DNA of 64,000 nucleotides from Clostridia bacterium (GTDB lineage Bacteria > Bacillota > Clostridia > Oscillospirales > CAG-272). Each line of letters opens with the position of its first letter. Within the stretch, counting starts at the first letter, position 1. The notes beneath the pieces are model-generated. The model saw only the letters and a list, made by a program, of their open reading frames with translations. It was not told the DNA's origin and made no database searches. Where the stretch lies: contig JAGATD010000045.1 in assembly GCA_017621415.1 (NCBI GenBank), positions 73,270 to 137,269 of the forward strand, given 5' to 3'. Shown here piece by piece: positions 51,399-61,104 of the stretch. The position numbers and the translations under genes are program-made.

Positions 51399-52403
51399 TT
51401 ATGCCTTTTTTGTAAATTTAGATTTTATCTTTGCCGAAAAATTATCCAAAGCCGGAATTTTCATTTCGCCGAATTTCTTAAATGTCAGAGGCCATACAGC
51501 GCCCGCAAACACCACGATAAGGAAATAGCGAATTATTCTGGCAACATATTCATTTCCGAAAAGTGCGGTCAGAGGTGCGGAAAGCCCGGACTTTATAAGC
51601 AGAACTATTGCAAATCCGAGTACAGCCTTTATAATCTGTGCGTACCAAGGCGCCTTTGTGTCAAAGTTTACATATGTCGTATCAACAAACCACACTACAA
51701 CAAGACCAACTGTGCAGCCAAGGAGCGTGCAGGCATTTTTAAAAGCACTGTTATAATTTTCAGCATCAATGGTTGCATCACCTTTTACAAGCAGAACAAA
51801 CCCGAGAAACGCGGCAGAAAGAACTACCGAGACTATAACGATAACGGGATATGCTTTATCAAACTTCTCCTCTGTCTCAAACCAGGGGCGAAGAATGAGA
51901 ATAAGCCCGAGAGAAACAAGAAGAGATGTAATAACGTCAAGAGGAGTATGCACTCCAAGATACATACGCGAAAACGAAACGAGAACAATTATAACAACCG
52001 ACAGGACAGTTACCCATCTTTTTTTTCGGTTGTATGCCGCAATGCAGCCAAAGGTTGTTGCTGTATTCTGCGTATGTCCAGAGGGGAATGAATATCCCGT
52101 AGCTTCGATTTTTGAATTTCCGATAGGCTGAAACTCGGTATCTATAACCCAAGGACGCGGCACTCGGCAGGCAAGCTTTGCAGCCTGGTTAATAAGCGTG
52201 CCGAGAAGCCCCGAAAGAAGAATAAAATAGCCCTCCCTTTTGTTCACGCACCAGAAGAAAATGATAGAAATAACAAGGAATACCGTCTCCTCGCCAAGAT
52301 GAGTTACCGTTTCAAAGAAAAAGTCAAAAACAGGGTTGCCAATGTCTCTTAAAAAGTAAAGAAAAGGCATACACCACTCCGCGATACTAGTTAAAAAATC
52401 CAT
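51399..52403 (-). CDS. PAP2-family membrane phosphatase
   Basis: The 334-aa product is a polytopic membrane protein with the three phosphatase blocks: KLACRVPRPW, SGHTQNT within SFPSGHTQNTAT, and SRMYLGVHTPLDV. It has about eight hydrophobic segments, more than minimal PAP2 proteins. The likely substrate is a lipid phosphate such as undecaprenyl or phosphatidyl phosphate, at the outer face of the membrane. It is 15 bases after the hemolysin-III-family gene. Confidence 0.9.
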   Translation of the reverse strand: MDFLTSIAEWCMPFLYFLRDIGNPVFDFFFETVTHLGEETVFLVISIIFFWCVNKREGYFILLSGLLGTLINQAAKLACRVPRPWVIDTEFQPIGNSKIEATGYSFPSGHTQNTATTFGCIAAYNRKKRWVTVLSVVIIVLVSFSRMYLGVHTPLDVITSLLVSLGLILILRPWFETEEKFDKAYPVIVIVSVVLSAAFLGFVLLVKGDATIDAENYNSAFKNACTLLGCTVGLVVVWFVDTTYVNFDTKAPWYAQIIKAVLGFAIVLLIKSGLSAPLTALFGNEYVARIIRYFLIVVFAGAVWPLTFKKFGEMKIPALDNFSAKIKSKFTKKA

Positions 52404-52418
52404 AAAACCTCCGAAATT

Positions 52419-53201
52419 TCAAGCTAAATAAAGATGAACATATATTCCGATCCACTGAGCAACCGCTCCCGCAAGAACAAAGAAATGCCAGATAAAATGA
52501 GAGGCTTTAATCTTTATTGCAAAAGGAATTATACCTATGGTATAAATCACACCGCCAAGCAGTATCCAGGTTGCAAGCTCTACCGCTCCCCCAAAAATCA
52601 TAAACGGCAAGAGCATCAAGGCGCTCCAGCCAAGGATTACATACATGGGAATGTGGAGAAAACGAAGTCTTGTAGGTCCAAAAACACCGACAAGGCTTAT
52701 TCCGGCGGCAATTACCGCCCACTGTACAGCGAAGAATATAAAGCCGAAAAGATCTCCGAAATAGCATATCAAAACCGGCGCAAACGTAGCCCCGATAAGA
52801 AGATATATACCTGAGTAATCAAATCTTCTGAAAAGCCTTTTTACACCGGAGCCGTGAGGAAATGCATGATATAGGCAGCTCATTGTGAACATGCAGAATA
52901 GACCCAAAAAATATATCACGGCAGATATGTATTCCTCAGCTCTGTCAGCTGCCAAGGTCATAAGAACAAGGGCGACAACGGCAAAAACGCTGCCAAGCCC
53001 GTGAGTTACGGAATTACCAACCTCTTCTAAAACAGAGCGCTTAGGAGGGTCCTTCGGAGCGGGCTTTCCCAAGCTTATGTGCAGCTCTTCAATTTCTCTT
53101 TTATAAGTTTTTTCAGCATCATCGCACTCGTTAACAAAGCGCTCTTTTGCCGATGCAAGTGCCAATTTATATGCTGCTTTAATTTCCTTTTTTGTTTTCA
53201 T
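52419..53201 (-). CDS. Hemolysin III/PAQR family membrane protein (TrhA-like)
   Basis: The 260-aa product has a charged, coiled-coil-like N-terminal extension of about 60 residues (ASAKERFVNECDDAEKTYKR) and then the seven-helix TrhA core: EEVGNSVTHGLGSVFAV, SCLYHAF, FRRFDYSGIYLLIGATFAPV and HFIWHFFVLAGAVAQW near the end. The Ser/His/Asp residues form the family zinc site. In some bacteria TrhA keeps membrane fluidity. The extension is unusual for the family. Confidence 0.88.
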   Translation of the reverse strand: MKTKKEIKAAYKLALASAKERFVNECDDAEKTYKREIEELHISLGKPAPKDPPKRSVLEEVGNSVTHGLGSVFAVVALVLMTLAADRAEEYISAVIYFLGLFCMFTMSCLYHAFPHGSGVKRLFRRFDYSGIYLLIGATFAPVLICYFGDLFGFIFFAVQWAVIAAGISLVGVFGPTRLRFLHIPMYVILGWSALMLLPFMIFGGAVELATWILLGGVIYTIGIIPFAIKIKASHFIWHFFVLAGAVAQWIGIYVHLYLA

Positions 53202-53361
53202 TTTTCCTTTAAATTGTTTGAATTTGTTTTCAAAGCAACCTTTTTGTTATCCGCTGCAATGACACAAAGAACTCACAAAAGCGGTTGTTTTGCAAACAAG
53301 AGTTGTCAAATATGTAGCAAGCGCACAATCGTAAACCGAAAGTGCGCCGCAAACTTATGTA

Positions 53362-54000
53362 TTACTTAAGAAGCTTTTCAACAGCAGCCTTTATCTCGGG
53401 GCACTTGCAATTTGCGAAGAAGTACTCCTGGAACTTAGGACCTGCAATAGCGCCCTTAACAAGGTCTCTGTCGAGATTTTCGAGGATGTAAACCATATCG
53501 GTGTGTGTTACCTTTTTAACCTCGTCGAGAATCTTCTTGTTTCTCTGCTCGGGAACTGCTCTCTCACGAGGGTATCCAAGTCCCCACTCGGAAACGAAGA
53601 GCTTTTCGAAAACGTACTGAAGATTGAGCTCGCAGCCCCAGCCCCAGCCCTTAGCAAAAGGCATAGCTATAGCGTTACCGTTATTTACCTGAGTAAACTG
53701 GTATGCGTCGGTAGGGTCAACAACGTGACCGCAAAGAACACCGGGGAATGAGTTACAAGCGAGCATAGCGCCCTCACCTGTGCCGCAGCCTGTGATTACA
53801 AGGTCGCAAGCGCCGGAGTTAAGAAGAATAGCGGAAAGAATACCTATCTGAACATAGGTGAGCTGCTCCTTGTCCTCAGCAGAGTACATACCGTAGTTGA
53901 ATACCTCGTGACCGAGAGGCTCAACAACAGATTTCAGTGTGTTGCAGATAAGCTCATTCTTAGCTGCCTGGCTGTTTTCGTTAATAAGTGCAATTTTCAT
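53362..54000 (-). CDS. RpiB/LacA/LacB-family sugar-phosphate isomerase
   Basis: The 212-aa product contains the family core: LINENSQAAKNELICNTL, HEVFNYGMYS, CDLVITGCGTGEGAMLACNS with the catalytic Cys, and GVLCGHVVDPTDAYQ. It is about 60 residues longer than typical RpiB, with the extra part at the C-terminus (YILENLDRDLVKGAIAGPKF). The substrate could be ribose-5-phosphate or another aldose phosphate. It stands alone, between repeat-rich DNA and the TrhA-like gene. Confidence 0.88.
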   Translation of the reverse strand: MKIALINENSQAAKNELICNTLKSVVEPLGHEVFNYGMYSAEDKEQLTYVQIGILSAILLNSGACDLVITGCGTGEGAMLACNSFPGVLCGHVVDPTDAYQFTQVNNGNAIAMPFAKGWGWGCELNLQYVFEKLFVSEWGLGYPRERAVPEQRNKKILDEVKKVTHTDMVYILENLDRDLVKGAIAGPKFQEYFFANCKCPEIKAAVEKLLK

Positions 54001-54054
54001 TTTGATTTATCTCCTATATAATTATTGATTTAAATATTTTTCAGTGCATCTAAC

Positions 54055-54363
54055 GCACGAAATTTTGCGCAAGACAAGGCGCACCGAGAAACGCAGGCGA
54101 GGTGTAGTTACCTACCTTTCCATGATAGATTTAACGCACAGAATTTTGTGTCAGACGAGGCGTAAGGAAGTAAGCGAGTTGAAGTCGTATTTACATACGA
54201 CGATTCGAGCGCATTGACCGACAACGAAGTATGACGCAAAATTTTAGCATTAAAATCTGACTAGGGTAATTTTGTGCAAGACAAGGCGCACCGAGAAACG
54301 CAGGCGACGGTGTAGTTACCTACTCCGAGCCGAGTATCACAGGCGCAACGCAGTATTGCGCAA
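54055..54363. repeat. MITE-like repeat array between aspS and the isomerase gene
   Basis: The 365-base gap is filled by AATTTTG(C/T)GCAAGACAAGG-type units. A near-perfect 55-base copy occurs at 54061-54115 and again at 54268-54323, a divergent copy lies between them (from about 54129), and the block ends TTGCGCAAAATT, inverted to the start. No gene is present. Confidence 0.65.
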
Positions 54364-54365
54364 AA

Positions 54366-55658
54366 TTACGGAGTCAGACGGTTAGGACCGCGGAAGAGGA
54401 ACTCCGCCTCCTTAATTGAAAGTCCGAGGAAGAGCATTGTGAGACGGTCGATACCAAGACCGAAGCCGCCGTGGGGAGGACAGCCGTACTTGAAGAACTC
54501 AAGGTAGAACTTAACGTCGTTGGCAAGTCCCTTTTCTTCTGCCTGGGCTTTAAGAATATCGTATCTGTGCTCACGCTGAGCGCCTGTTGTAATCTCAACA
54601 CCGCGCCAGATAAGGTCATAGCCGCAGGGTATGCCATTTTCGTCTCTCATATGGTAGAATGCTCGCTCTGCCGCAGCGTAATCGGTGATGAAGAGGAATT
54701 CGTGGTCGAACATATCACGGCAAAGCTGCTTTGTCATACGTTCAGCCTCGGTAGTAAGGTCGCCCTTAAGCTCATCGGGAACGGTGTAGCCGTATCTCTT
54801 CTCAAGCTCGGAATAAACATCTGAGAGCTTCATTCTGGGGAACGGAAGTGTGGGAACCTTTACTTCAAACTCCTCACCAAAGAGTGAAACAATCTCCTCT
54901 CCGTGCTTTTCTTTAACCTTTGCGAGAGCATAAGCAAGAAGCTCCTCCTCCATCTTCATAACATCCTCAAAGGAGTCAATGTATGAGAACTCAAGGTCAA
55001 AGCCGGTAAACTCGGTTGCGTGCTTGTTGGTGTAGGACTTCTCCGCTCTGAAAACAGGACCTGTCTCAAAGATGCGCTCAAGTCCCGATGCCATAGCCAT
55101 CTGCTTATAGAACTGAGGCGACTGAGCAAGATAGGCATTTGTATCAAAATACTTGACCTCAAAAACATCAGAGCCCGACTCGGATGCAGCTCCGATAAGC
55201 TTAGGAGTATGAATTTCAACAAAGTTACGCTCTACAAGAAATTCACGCATTGCATTGGTAAGAGTTGTCTGAAGCCTAAGCATAAGGTGGTTTTTATCTC
55301 TGCGCAGGTCTATCCAACGGTAGTCCATCTTAACGTCAATGTCAGAATCATCCTTTATAGGAAGAGCATCGGCAATAGACTCAATCTTCATAGATGTGGG
55401 GTACATTTCCTTGCCGCCCATTTTTACATACTCGCTGAGCACTACCTCCCCCTCAAAGGTTACAACGGAGTGAATGGTGAGCGAGTCAAGCATCTCACAA
55501 AATTCGGGGTGCTTTTCTTTTTCAATAGTTACCTGGAGCTTGCCCGTAATGTCCTTAACAACGATAAATGCCATTGTTCTCTTATTACGGAAGTTTTCAA
55601 CAAAGCCCGAAACACGGCACACACCGGGGGTAACATCTTTAATGTAAGTTCTTTCCAT
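54366..55658 (-). CDS. aspS: Aspartyl-tRNA synthetase, archaeal-type (probably nondiscriminating)
   Basis: The 430-aa product has an N-terminal OB fold, then class II motifs: FVEIHTPKLIGAASESGSDV, GPVFRAEKSYTNKHATEF and GGFGLGIDRLTMLFLGL. It lacks the GAD insertion of bacterial AspRS and matches the shorter archaeal form, which in bacteria commonly charges both tRNA-Asp and tRNA-Asn with amidation by GatCAB. gatCAB is not in this window. The esterase gene is read 19 bases upstream, so the two are likely co-transcribed. Confidence 0.93.
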   Translation of the reverse strand: MERTYIKDVTPGVCRVSGFVENFRNKRTMAFIVVKDITGKLQVTIEKEKHPEFCEMLDSLTIHSVVTFEGEVVLSEYVKMGGKEMYPTSMKIESIADALPIKDDSDIDVKMDYRWIDLRRDKNHLMLRLQTTLTNAMREFLVERNFVEIHTPKLIGAASESGSDVFEVKYFDTNAYLAQSPQFYKQMAMASGLERIFETGPVFRAEKSYTNKHATEFTGFDLEFSYIDSFEDVMKMEEELLAYALAKVKEKHGEEIVSLFGEEFEVKVPTLPFPRMKLSDVYSELEKRYGYTVPDELKGDLTTEAERMTKQLCRDMFDHEFLFITDYAAAERAFYHMRDENGIPCGYDLIWRGVEITTGAQREHRYDILKAQAEEKGLANDVKFYLEFFKYGCPPHGGFGLGIDRLTMLFLGLSIKEAEFLFRGPNRLTP

Positions 55659-55677
55659 TTTTTTATTTCCTTTTTGT

Positions 55678-56487
55678 TTAATTAAGCGAATTTAAAAAGT
55701 CTATCGAATCCTCAAGCCACCTCTGCGCCAGGGGCTCTGCTACGCGAGCCTCGTGATTAGCATATGCTGTTGCCAGAGAAATACCGTGGCAGCCGTAGGG
55801 GTAGACGTGAATAGATACAGGAGCCTTTTTCTCCACATATCTTGCCGCAAGCCTAAGAGAGCCGATGACAGGAACGGTTTTATCCTCTGCGGTGTGCCAG
55901 ATAAATGCGGGAGGCGAATTTTCGTCAACATTTTCTTCAAGCGAATACTTTTTCTTAAGCTCCTCGGGAATTTTGTCAAAGGGCATACCTGCAAGGTGCT
56001 CAAATGAGCCTTTATGTGTGTCGGTCATAGCCGTTACAACAGGATAAGAGAGCACAACACCCTTAATTTTAAGCTCATCTGCAGTTACACCGAGAGTATC
56101 AAGCACTTCTTTGTCATTTATCATAAGGGCAAGGCTTCCTGCAAGGTGTCCGCCTGCTGAAAATCCAACAGCAAATATTCTGTCGGGATTGATAAAATAC
56201 TTGTCGGCATTTGCCTTTATATGAAGAAGAGCTCTTGATGCGTCAAGGAGCTGTGTGGGATAAACATCTCCCTCTTCGCCAACCCTATACTGCAGGACAA
56301 AGGCATTATAGCCTCTCGCGGCATAGGCAAGGGCAACAAGCTCGCCCTCCCTGTCAGAGCAAACGGTACGGTAGCCGCCGCCGGGAATTACAAGCATAGC
56401 ATCACGCGGAGCATTTCTAAACTCCGATACATAGGTATCAAGATAAGCTCTTTTGTCCTCTGTTAGATAGATTCTTTCGGTCAACAT
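55678..56487 (-). CDS. Alpha/beta-hydrolase, acetyl-esterase-like
   Basis: The 269-aa product has the oxyanion block VIPGGGYRTVCS, the nucleophile elbow GFSAGGH (Ser110), an acid residue near FIWHTAEDKTVP and the catalytic His in YPYGCHGISLA. This is the plan of feruloyl/acetyl-xylan esterase-like hydrolases found in polysaccharide loci. No signal peptide is seen. It lies next to a GH39 gene on the same strand, which supports a role in deacylating imported xylo-oligosaccharides. Confidence 0.85.
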   Translation of the reverse strand: MLTERIYLTEDKRAYLDTYVSEFRNAPRDAMLVIPGGGYRTVCSDREGELVALAYAARGYNAFVLQYRVGEEGDVYPTQLLDASRALLHIKANADKYFINPDRIFAVGFSAGGHLAGSLALMINDKEVLDTLGVTADELKIKGVVLSYPVVTAMTDTHKGSFEHLAGMPFDKIPEELKKKYSLEENVDENSPPAFIWHTAEDKTVPVIGSLRLAARYVEKKAPVSIHVYPYGCHGISLATAYANHEARVAEPLAQRWLEDSIDFLNSLN

Positions 56488-56585
56488 AATATTACTCCAA
56501 GCAAAAAACTTGCGTACACTCTTGTACTATTATATTATATCATTTATTAACAAAAAAAACAAGATGTTTTAATGTTTTATTATAA

Positions 56586-56618
56586 AAAAATAGGGCGCTC
56601 CGAAACAATCGAAGCGCC
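56586..56618 (-). terminator. Terminator of the GH39 gene
   Basis: GGCGCT (56594-56599) pairs with AGCGCC (56613-56618); on the reverse strand the stem is followed by a run of seven T. Confidence 0.75.
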
Positions 56619-56624
56619 AGGGAT

Positions 56625-57959
56625 TTAAGTTTTAGAGAGCTTTATAAGATAGGTTGTATATATAGGAATGTCAAGGTAAAGAGCAGCATTGGGAGAGGTA
56701 AAAATCTCTTCTCTGACTGGCTCAAGATTGTGGTTTTCGTCAAGGAGAAGCACCTCCGCCTTGATTTTTTCTCCCTCTTTTAACCTGATGTTTTTAAGAG
56801 ATAACTTTGTTTTCTTACATTTTTTCGTCTCATCATCCTCGTTATAATAAGTAAGAAGAACGGCAGCTTCATTCTCGTTTTTTGCAGCAGCGGAGTAGAG
56901 ATATTCATCGCACTCGGTCTTAACAGCCGTGCCTATTTCACGAAGCTTTGCGAAAGCTAAGAAAGAATAATATGTCTTGTAAGGGCGGTATGTATACGAG
57001 TCCCAAAGGCCGCAGAAGCCGGAGGGCCTACCCTCATAGTACATCATCATATCAAGCTTCTTATATTGAAGGGCGCACATGACACCTGCCACGAAAGAAG
57101 AGCCTTTAAGTCCTTTTATTGTATCTATTGTATGTATAAACTTCTCTGCCTGCCAGCCTCTGACGTAGTTCCACTCGTTATAGTGGGTTTCAACATCGCC
57201 GTATCCATACTTTTCAAGCCACATATTAGCTCTGTCAACCGACTCGCAAAAGTCCTCAACAGTCTTTCCGTAGCGGTGGTAGGATATAAAATCAGGAGTT
57301 ATCTCCGCCTTTTTGATAGAGGAGAAAAATAGCTCACAGAAATCATCATGCCAAACGGTTGCTATTGCGGGACCGCCTATTTTAAGATGGGGGAATTTTT
57401 CCTTAAGATACTTAAAAACAGTAATAAAGAACTCGCAAAACTCGGGCATTGTTCCCTGCCAGCAGGGGTAGTCTGTGGGTGAATTTGTGCAGTCGGGCTC
57501 GTTCCATATTTCCCAGTATTCAATGTCCATATGGTAGCCGTCAGCCCACCCCTCTGTGTAATGACGTATTATATGCTCACAAATTCTAGCCCACTTAAGG
57601 TTATCCTTAGGAGGAATTGTGCCGTATCTGTATCCGTGCTCAATAGCTGCGCCAAGGCGGTAATAAACCTTAGTGCCGACAGACTCAATATTCTTAAGAT
57701 ACGCGTCGGTAGGGCCAAATACATAATTTTTAGGGTCGTTTTCATCGGCATCAAATTTGCGAAAGATTCTATGTACGTCAACAAGCCACTCGCCTGCAAA
57801 AGCGGTATCGTGAAGTCTTGCGTAAGGAATTTTTGCCTCAGCGTAAAGCTCAAAGTTTGATATTTTACGCACTGTGGAGCCTGAGGGACCGTTGTTTACG
57901 GCATTCATCGGTTTAATTATACCGCACTCTTTTGAAAAATCGACACTTATAGTGTTCAT
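56625..57959 (-). CDS. GH39 glycoside hydrolase, probable beta-xylosidase
   Basis: The 444-aa product is a TIM-barrel GH39 enzyme: EIWNEPD holds the acid/base Glu154, THYNEWN the nucleophile Glu262, with FISYHRYG between and a small C-terminal beta domain. No signal peptide is present, so it should act inside the cell on short oligosaccharides, most likely xylose-based. GGAGGA precedes the ATG. It has its own promoter and a terminator, and is next to an esterase gene. Confidence 0.9.
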   Translation of the reverse strand: MNTISVDFSKECGIIKPMNAVNNGPSGSTVRKISNFELYAEAKIPYARLHDTAFAGEWLVDVHRIFRKFDADENDPKNYVFGPTDAYLKNIESVGTKVYYRLGAAIEHGYRYGTIPPKDNLKWARICEHIIRHYTEGWADGYHMDIEYWEIWNEPDCTNSPTDYPCWQGTMPEFCEFFITVFKYLKEKFPHLKIGGPAIATVWHDDFCELFFSSIKKAEITPDFISYHRYGKTVEDFCESVDRANMWLEKYGYGDVETHYNEWNYVRGWQAEKFIHTIDTIKGLKGSSFVAGVMCALQYKKLDMMMYYEGRPSGFCGLWDSYTYRPYKTYYSFLAFAKLREIGTAVKTECDEYLYSAAAKNENEAAVLLTYYNEDDETKKCKKTKLSLKNIRLKEGEKIKAEVLLLDENHNLEPVREEIFTSPNAALYLDIPIYTTYLIKLSKT

Positions 57960-57991
57960 GTCGAAGTCCTCCGAAATATCATTTTTATTTA

Positions 57992-58020
57992 ATTATAACT
58001 TATATATTATTATAATTCAA
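57992..58020 (-). promoter_or_regulatory. Promoter of the GH39 gene
   Basis: On the reverse strand TTGAAT (58020-58015) and TATAAT (57997-57992) are 17 bases apart, 32 bases before the start codon. The rest of the 57960-58262 gap shows nothing else I can name apart from the terminator at its far end. Confidence 0.75.
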
Positions 58021-58198
58021 CATATTTTTTCGAAAAGTTTTTCGAAATAATTCTATCGTGTTTTTTCGGCAATCTATAACATCTGATGCTAACCCCACAA
58101 CATATATTAAGCTTTCAACATCCATTTACCGATGCGTTTTATTAGCTCTAACTGCTTAACCCATTTTGAACTGTTCAAACGTCAACTGTTTTTTGTTA

Positions 58199-58229
58199 TA
58201 AAAAAGCGGCCTGCAAAAGCAGACCGCTT
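58199..58229 (-). terminator. Terminator of the 867-aa surface protein gene
   Basis: AAGCGGCCTGC (58204-58214) pairs with GCAGACCGCTT (58219-58229) with one wobble; on the reverse strand it is followed by TTTTTT. Confidence 0.8.
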
Positions 58230-58262
58230 ATAGATATTAATTTGACAACATCTCGGTTTTGA

Positions 58263-60866
58263 TTAATTTGCAGCTACGTCAACTCTGACATGCATTCCGC
58301 ACTCTTCACACTTGAAGAAGTAATCGCTGCCAACCTTAATAAACGTTGTTATACCAGCGGGAAGCTTGCCGCCCTCCTTGAGTGTTTCGTAATCAACACC
58401 GTTAAGAATGTGATTACCCATTTCAATCTCTGCGCCGAGAGTTATTGTCTCTCCACCGTAGGAGAATGTGTACTCAACATAGCCAACAGACGAGCAGGTT
58501 GCCTCGGTTATGATCTTAACCTCAACAGCTGTAAGACCGTCAAATGTCTTAACATCACCGCAACCCTCAACATCGCACTTTGCAACAATCTTCTGAGTTC
58601 CGTCGGAATTTGTTGTAAGTGTTGCATCGTAATAGTGGTTCTCTTCTACAAATCTTTCGGGAAGAGTCTCGTATCCACAACCGTACTTGCAGTAATACTT
58701 CTTTGTTCCGGATACTACACAAGGAGAATTGTTTGAGTCATAGATTATATGAGTCTCAAGGTCGTGAAGTCTGTAAACCTTAACCGAAACGGTTTCACCG
58801 CACTCGGTGCATATATAAGATGCGGCCATATCATTTGATGTGTTATTTGCATCATCAGTACAACCTATATTAGCAAATCTCATCTTAACAGAGCCGTTCT
58901 TGACATACTTAACGTACTCAAGTCTTGATCCGGCAGGAATATATTCATTACCTAAAGAGTGATCCAAAGCAGGAAGCTCTTCTATAAGCTTGTATTCAGA
59001 ACCGTTATAGTAGCAGGTACGAACTATTTCGCCCTTTTCCTTACAGGTAGGATCCTTTGTAATAGTGTTTGTTACCGAAACATTATTGATTCTCTCCACC
59101 TTGCCGCAAACGCATTTTCCCTCAAGGTAGTATGTATTATCACTGGCAATATAAAGTTCAAAGTCATACTTGTGATCAAGCTTTTCCAAGGTCTTTGTTA
59201 CAGAGCCGTCGTGACCGTAATCGCAAAGATCGCACTCAAAGCTTGCTATACCCTCGCTTGTACATGTAGGAGGTGTGGTTGTCTCCCACTTGCCATTGTG
59301 AGGTCTGTATACTGAAACAAGTAAATCCTGCTTGCAAGATTCGCAAGTATACATTCCGTCTGTATAAGTATCGCAAGTAAGAATTATATTATCAAAGATT
59401 TTAATACCATTACCAATATATCGATAATCAAACCATCCTGCAGGATCCTGGAGTGTTTCAGCCCTAACTCCATTAAGAATATGACCTGAGCCTATTGACT
59501 CGTCATAATGATATGTCTTTGAACCGACTTTATGAGTATATCTTATAACGTCATCAACCTTACAGTCTTTGCTGATAATCTCTTTTGCTGTTACCTCAAC
59601 GTCTTCAACCATTATGTCAACGTGAGTACATCCCTCAGACCTCTTCTCGCAAGCTATTGCAAGATGGAATTTGTTTCCATCCTTAACCAGAATCGTTTCG
59701 CCATCTTTGTGCGCCTCGGTCTTTGGTATAATTCTTTCAACATTCTTAGCTTCACAGTCAGAGCAGGAAGCAAGAACCTCTGTACCGTCTTTATAGCACT
59801 CGGGATCAGCTGTCTTAACCCATGTGCCCTTATGAGGCTTTAATACAGATATGTAATTGTTTGTGTGACAGACATCACACTCGTATATTCCGGTAAGCTC
59901 CCTGTCCCAACAATCGCTGAATGCGCTTGTGTTACCGTCGGCAACAAGATTAATCTTAGAGAATATTTTACTGTGAGTCTCTTCGCTATAAACTTTATCT
60001 TCTATCGCGACACCGTTAATGTAATGACCCTTGGCGGGAATTGTTTCGGTAACCGTTGCAAATTCAACTCCGTATACAGAGCAATAGTAATACTTGCTGC
60101 CTGTTTCGGTACATGTTGCATCCTTTACAATCTTTTCGGTTACGTCAATGTCATTAAGCTTAACCTCAAATGCGCAGTACTCGCACTTTACATTAAGGTT
60201 AAATACATCACCGTCTTTTACAAGCTTTGTGTGATTTATGTCATCAACATACTTGTGCGCGTTATTATCAATTGGAATTTCGAAGGTCTTTTCACCCTCT
60301 TCACCCTCCAGCTTAGCCTTGCATACAGAGCAGTAATACATTTCTGTATAGGAGCCCTTCGCTGTGCAGGTTGCGGGGATAACGTTAGTCTTTACCGCTT
60401 CTGTCTCACCTGTGTGTCTGTCTTTAATAACAGGCAGGGTTTCAACAGCGTACACCTTTGCGCACTCGGGATATGAGCATCTCTGCACTCTCTTACCCTC
60501 AGACAAGCAGGTAGCCTTAACCTCGGTTTTCCACAGCTTGTTACAGGTGTGAGTCTCATCAAGCTCAAACCTTGCGTAAATATTAACGTCTTCTTTTATT
60601 GGATCTTTTTCAAATGAATGGGCGTCGAACTCTTTTGTCCACTTGCCCTCGTCAAAATACCAGCCCTTAAATACATAGGCGGTCTTAGTAGGATCAGAGG
60701 GAAGGGTTACTCGTGAATTTCCGCTCGTTTCGCAGGACTTGTACACCTGACCGTCAACAATGAAATCCACCTTATACTGTTCTGTTGTCGGAACACACGC
60801 AAACAAACTAAGAGCGAGTATTCCGGTACAACACAACAGCAAGAGTTTCAGTAAATGTTTTTTCAT
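58263..60866 (-). CDS. Cys-rich repeat lipoprotein (867 aa) with InlB-type B-repeat
   Basis: A signal (LLLLCCTGILALSLFAC) suggests a lipoprotein. Residues about 30-100 form an InlB/Listeria-Bacteroides B-repeat (VDFIVDGQVYKS, VFKGWYFDEGKWTKEFDAHS). The remainder is a chain of diverged repeats, each with a (A/P)TC-x-x-x-G opening and a C-x-x-C knuckle (ATCTAKGSYTEMYYCSVC, PTCTSEGIASFECDLCDY, ICTECGETV, CEECGM), interspersed with H(I/Y)(L/I)NGV motifs. Such CxxC knuckles may bind metal or form disulfides. It follows the related 599-aa lipoprotein gene after 238 bases. The function is unknown; adhesion or wall association is a guess. Confidence 0.8.
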   Translation of the reverse strand: MKKHLLKLLLLCCTGILALSLFACVPTTEQYKVDFIVDGQVYKSCETSGNSRVTLPSDPTKTAYVFKGWYFDEGKWTKEFDAHSFEKDPIKEDVNIYARFELDETHTCNKLWKTEVKATCLSEGKRVQRCSYPECAKVYAVETLPVIKDRHTGETEAVKTNVIPATCTAKGSYTEMYYCSVCKAKLEGEEGEKTFEIPIDNNAHKYVDDINHTKLVKDGDVFNLNVKCEYCAFEVKLNDIDVTEKIVKDATCTETGSKYYYCSVYGVEFATVTETIPAKGHYINGVAIEDKVYSEETHSKIFSKINLVADGNTSAFSDCWDRELTGIYECDVCHTNNYISVLKPHKGTWVKTADPECYKDGTEVLASCSDCEAKNVERIIPKTEAHKDGETILVKDGNKFHLAIACEKRSEGCTHVDIMVEDVEVTAKEIISKDCKVDDVIRYTHKVGSKTYHYDESIGSGHILNGVRAETLQDPAGWFDYRYIGNGIKIFDNIILTCDTYTDGMYTCESCKQDLLVSVYRPHNGKWETTTPPTCTSEGIASFECDLCDYGHDGSVTKTLEKLDHKYDFELYIASDNTYYLEGKCVCGKVERINNVSVTNTITKDPTCKEKGEIVRTCYYNGSEYKLIEELPALDHSLGNEYIPAGSRLEYVKYVKNGSVKMRFANIGCTDDANNTSNDMAASYICTECGETVSVKVYRLHDLETHIIYDSNNSPCVVSGTKKYYCKYGCGYETLPERFVEENHYYDATLTTNSDGTQKIVAKCDVEGCGDVKTFDGLTAVEVKIITEATCSSVGYVEYTFSYGGETITLGAEIEMGNHILNGVDYETLKEGGKLPAGITTFIKVGSDYFFKCEECGMHVRVDVAAN

Positions 60867-60896
60867 TTTTCCCTCCTATTAATTAATATGTCAAAA

Positions 60897-60991
60897 CTAT
60901 GCATTCCTGAAAATGCATAGCGCGACCCTTTTACCATAACGCAACTTCTTAAACATAAGTCATTAGCAGGGCGGCCGCCAGGCGACCGCCC
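60897..60991. other. Dyad and GC-rich hairpin between the Cys-rich lipoprotein genes
   Basis: CTATGCATT (60897-60905) and AATGCATAG (60912-60920) form a perfect 9-bp dyad 30 bases upstream of the 867-aa gene. GGGCGGCCGCC (60969-60979) and GGCGACCGCCC (60981-60991) form a GC-rich hairpin with one mismatch. The latter may weaken read-through from the 599-aa gene; neither has a clear U run. Confidence 0.5.
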
Positions 60992-61104
60992 GCCTTTAAA
61001 ATAAGAAGTGGAGGAATGGAGAATATTACTTCACTCGTTTTCTTAAAATTTATTCTTTGAGATTTTTCTCAAAGACTTTTACGATAAAAATCGTACTTTG
61101 CTAA

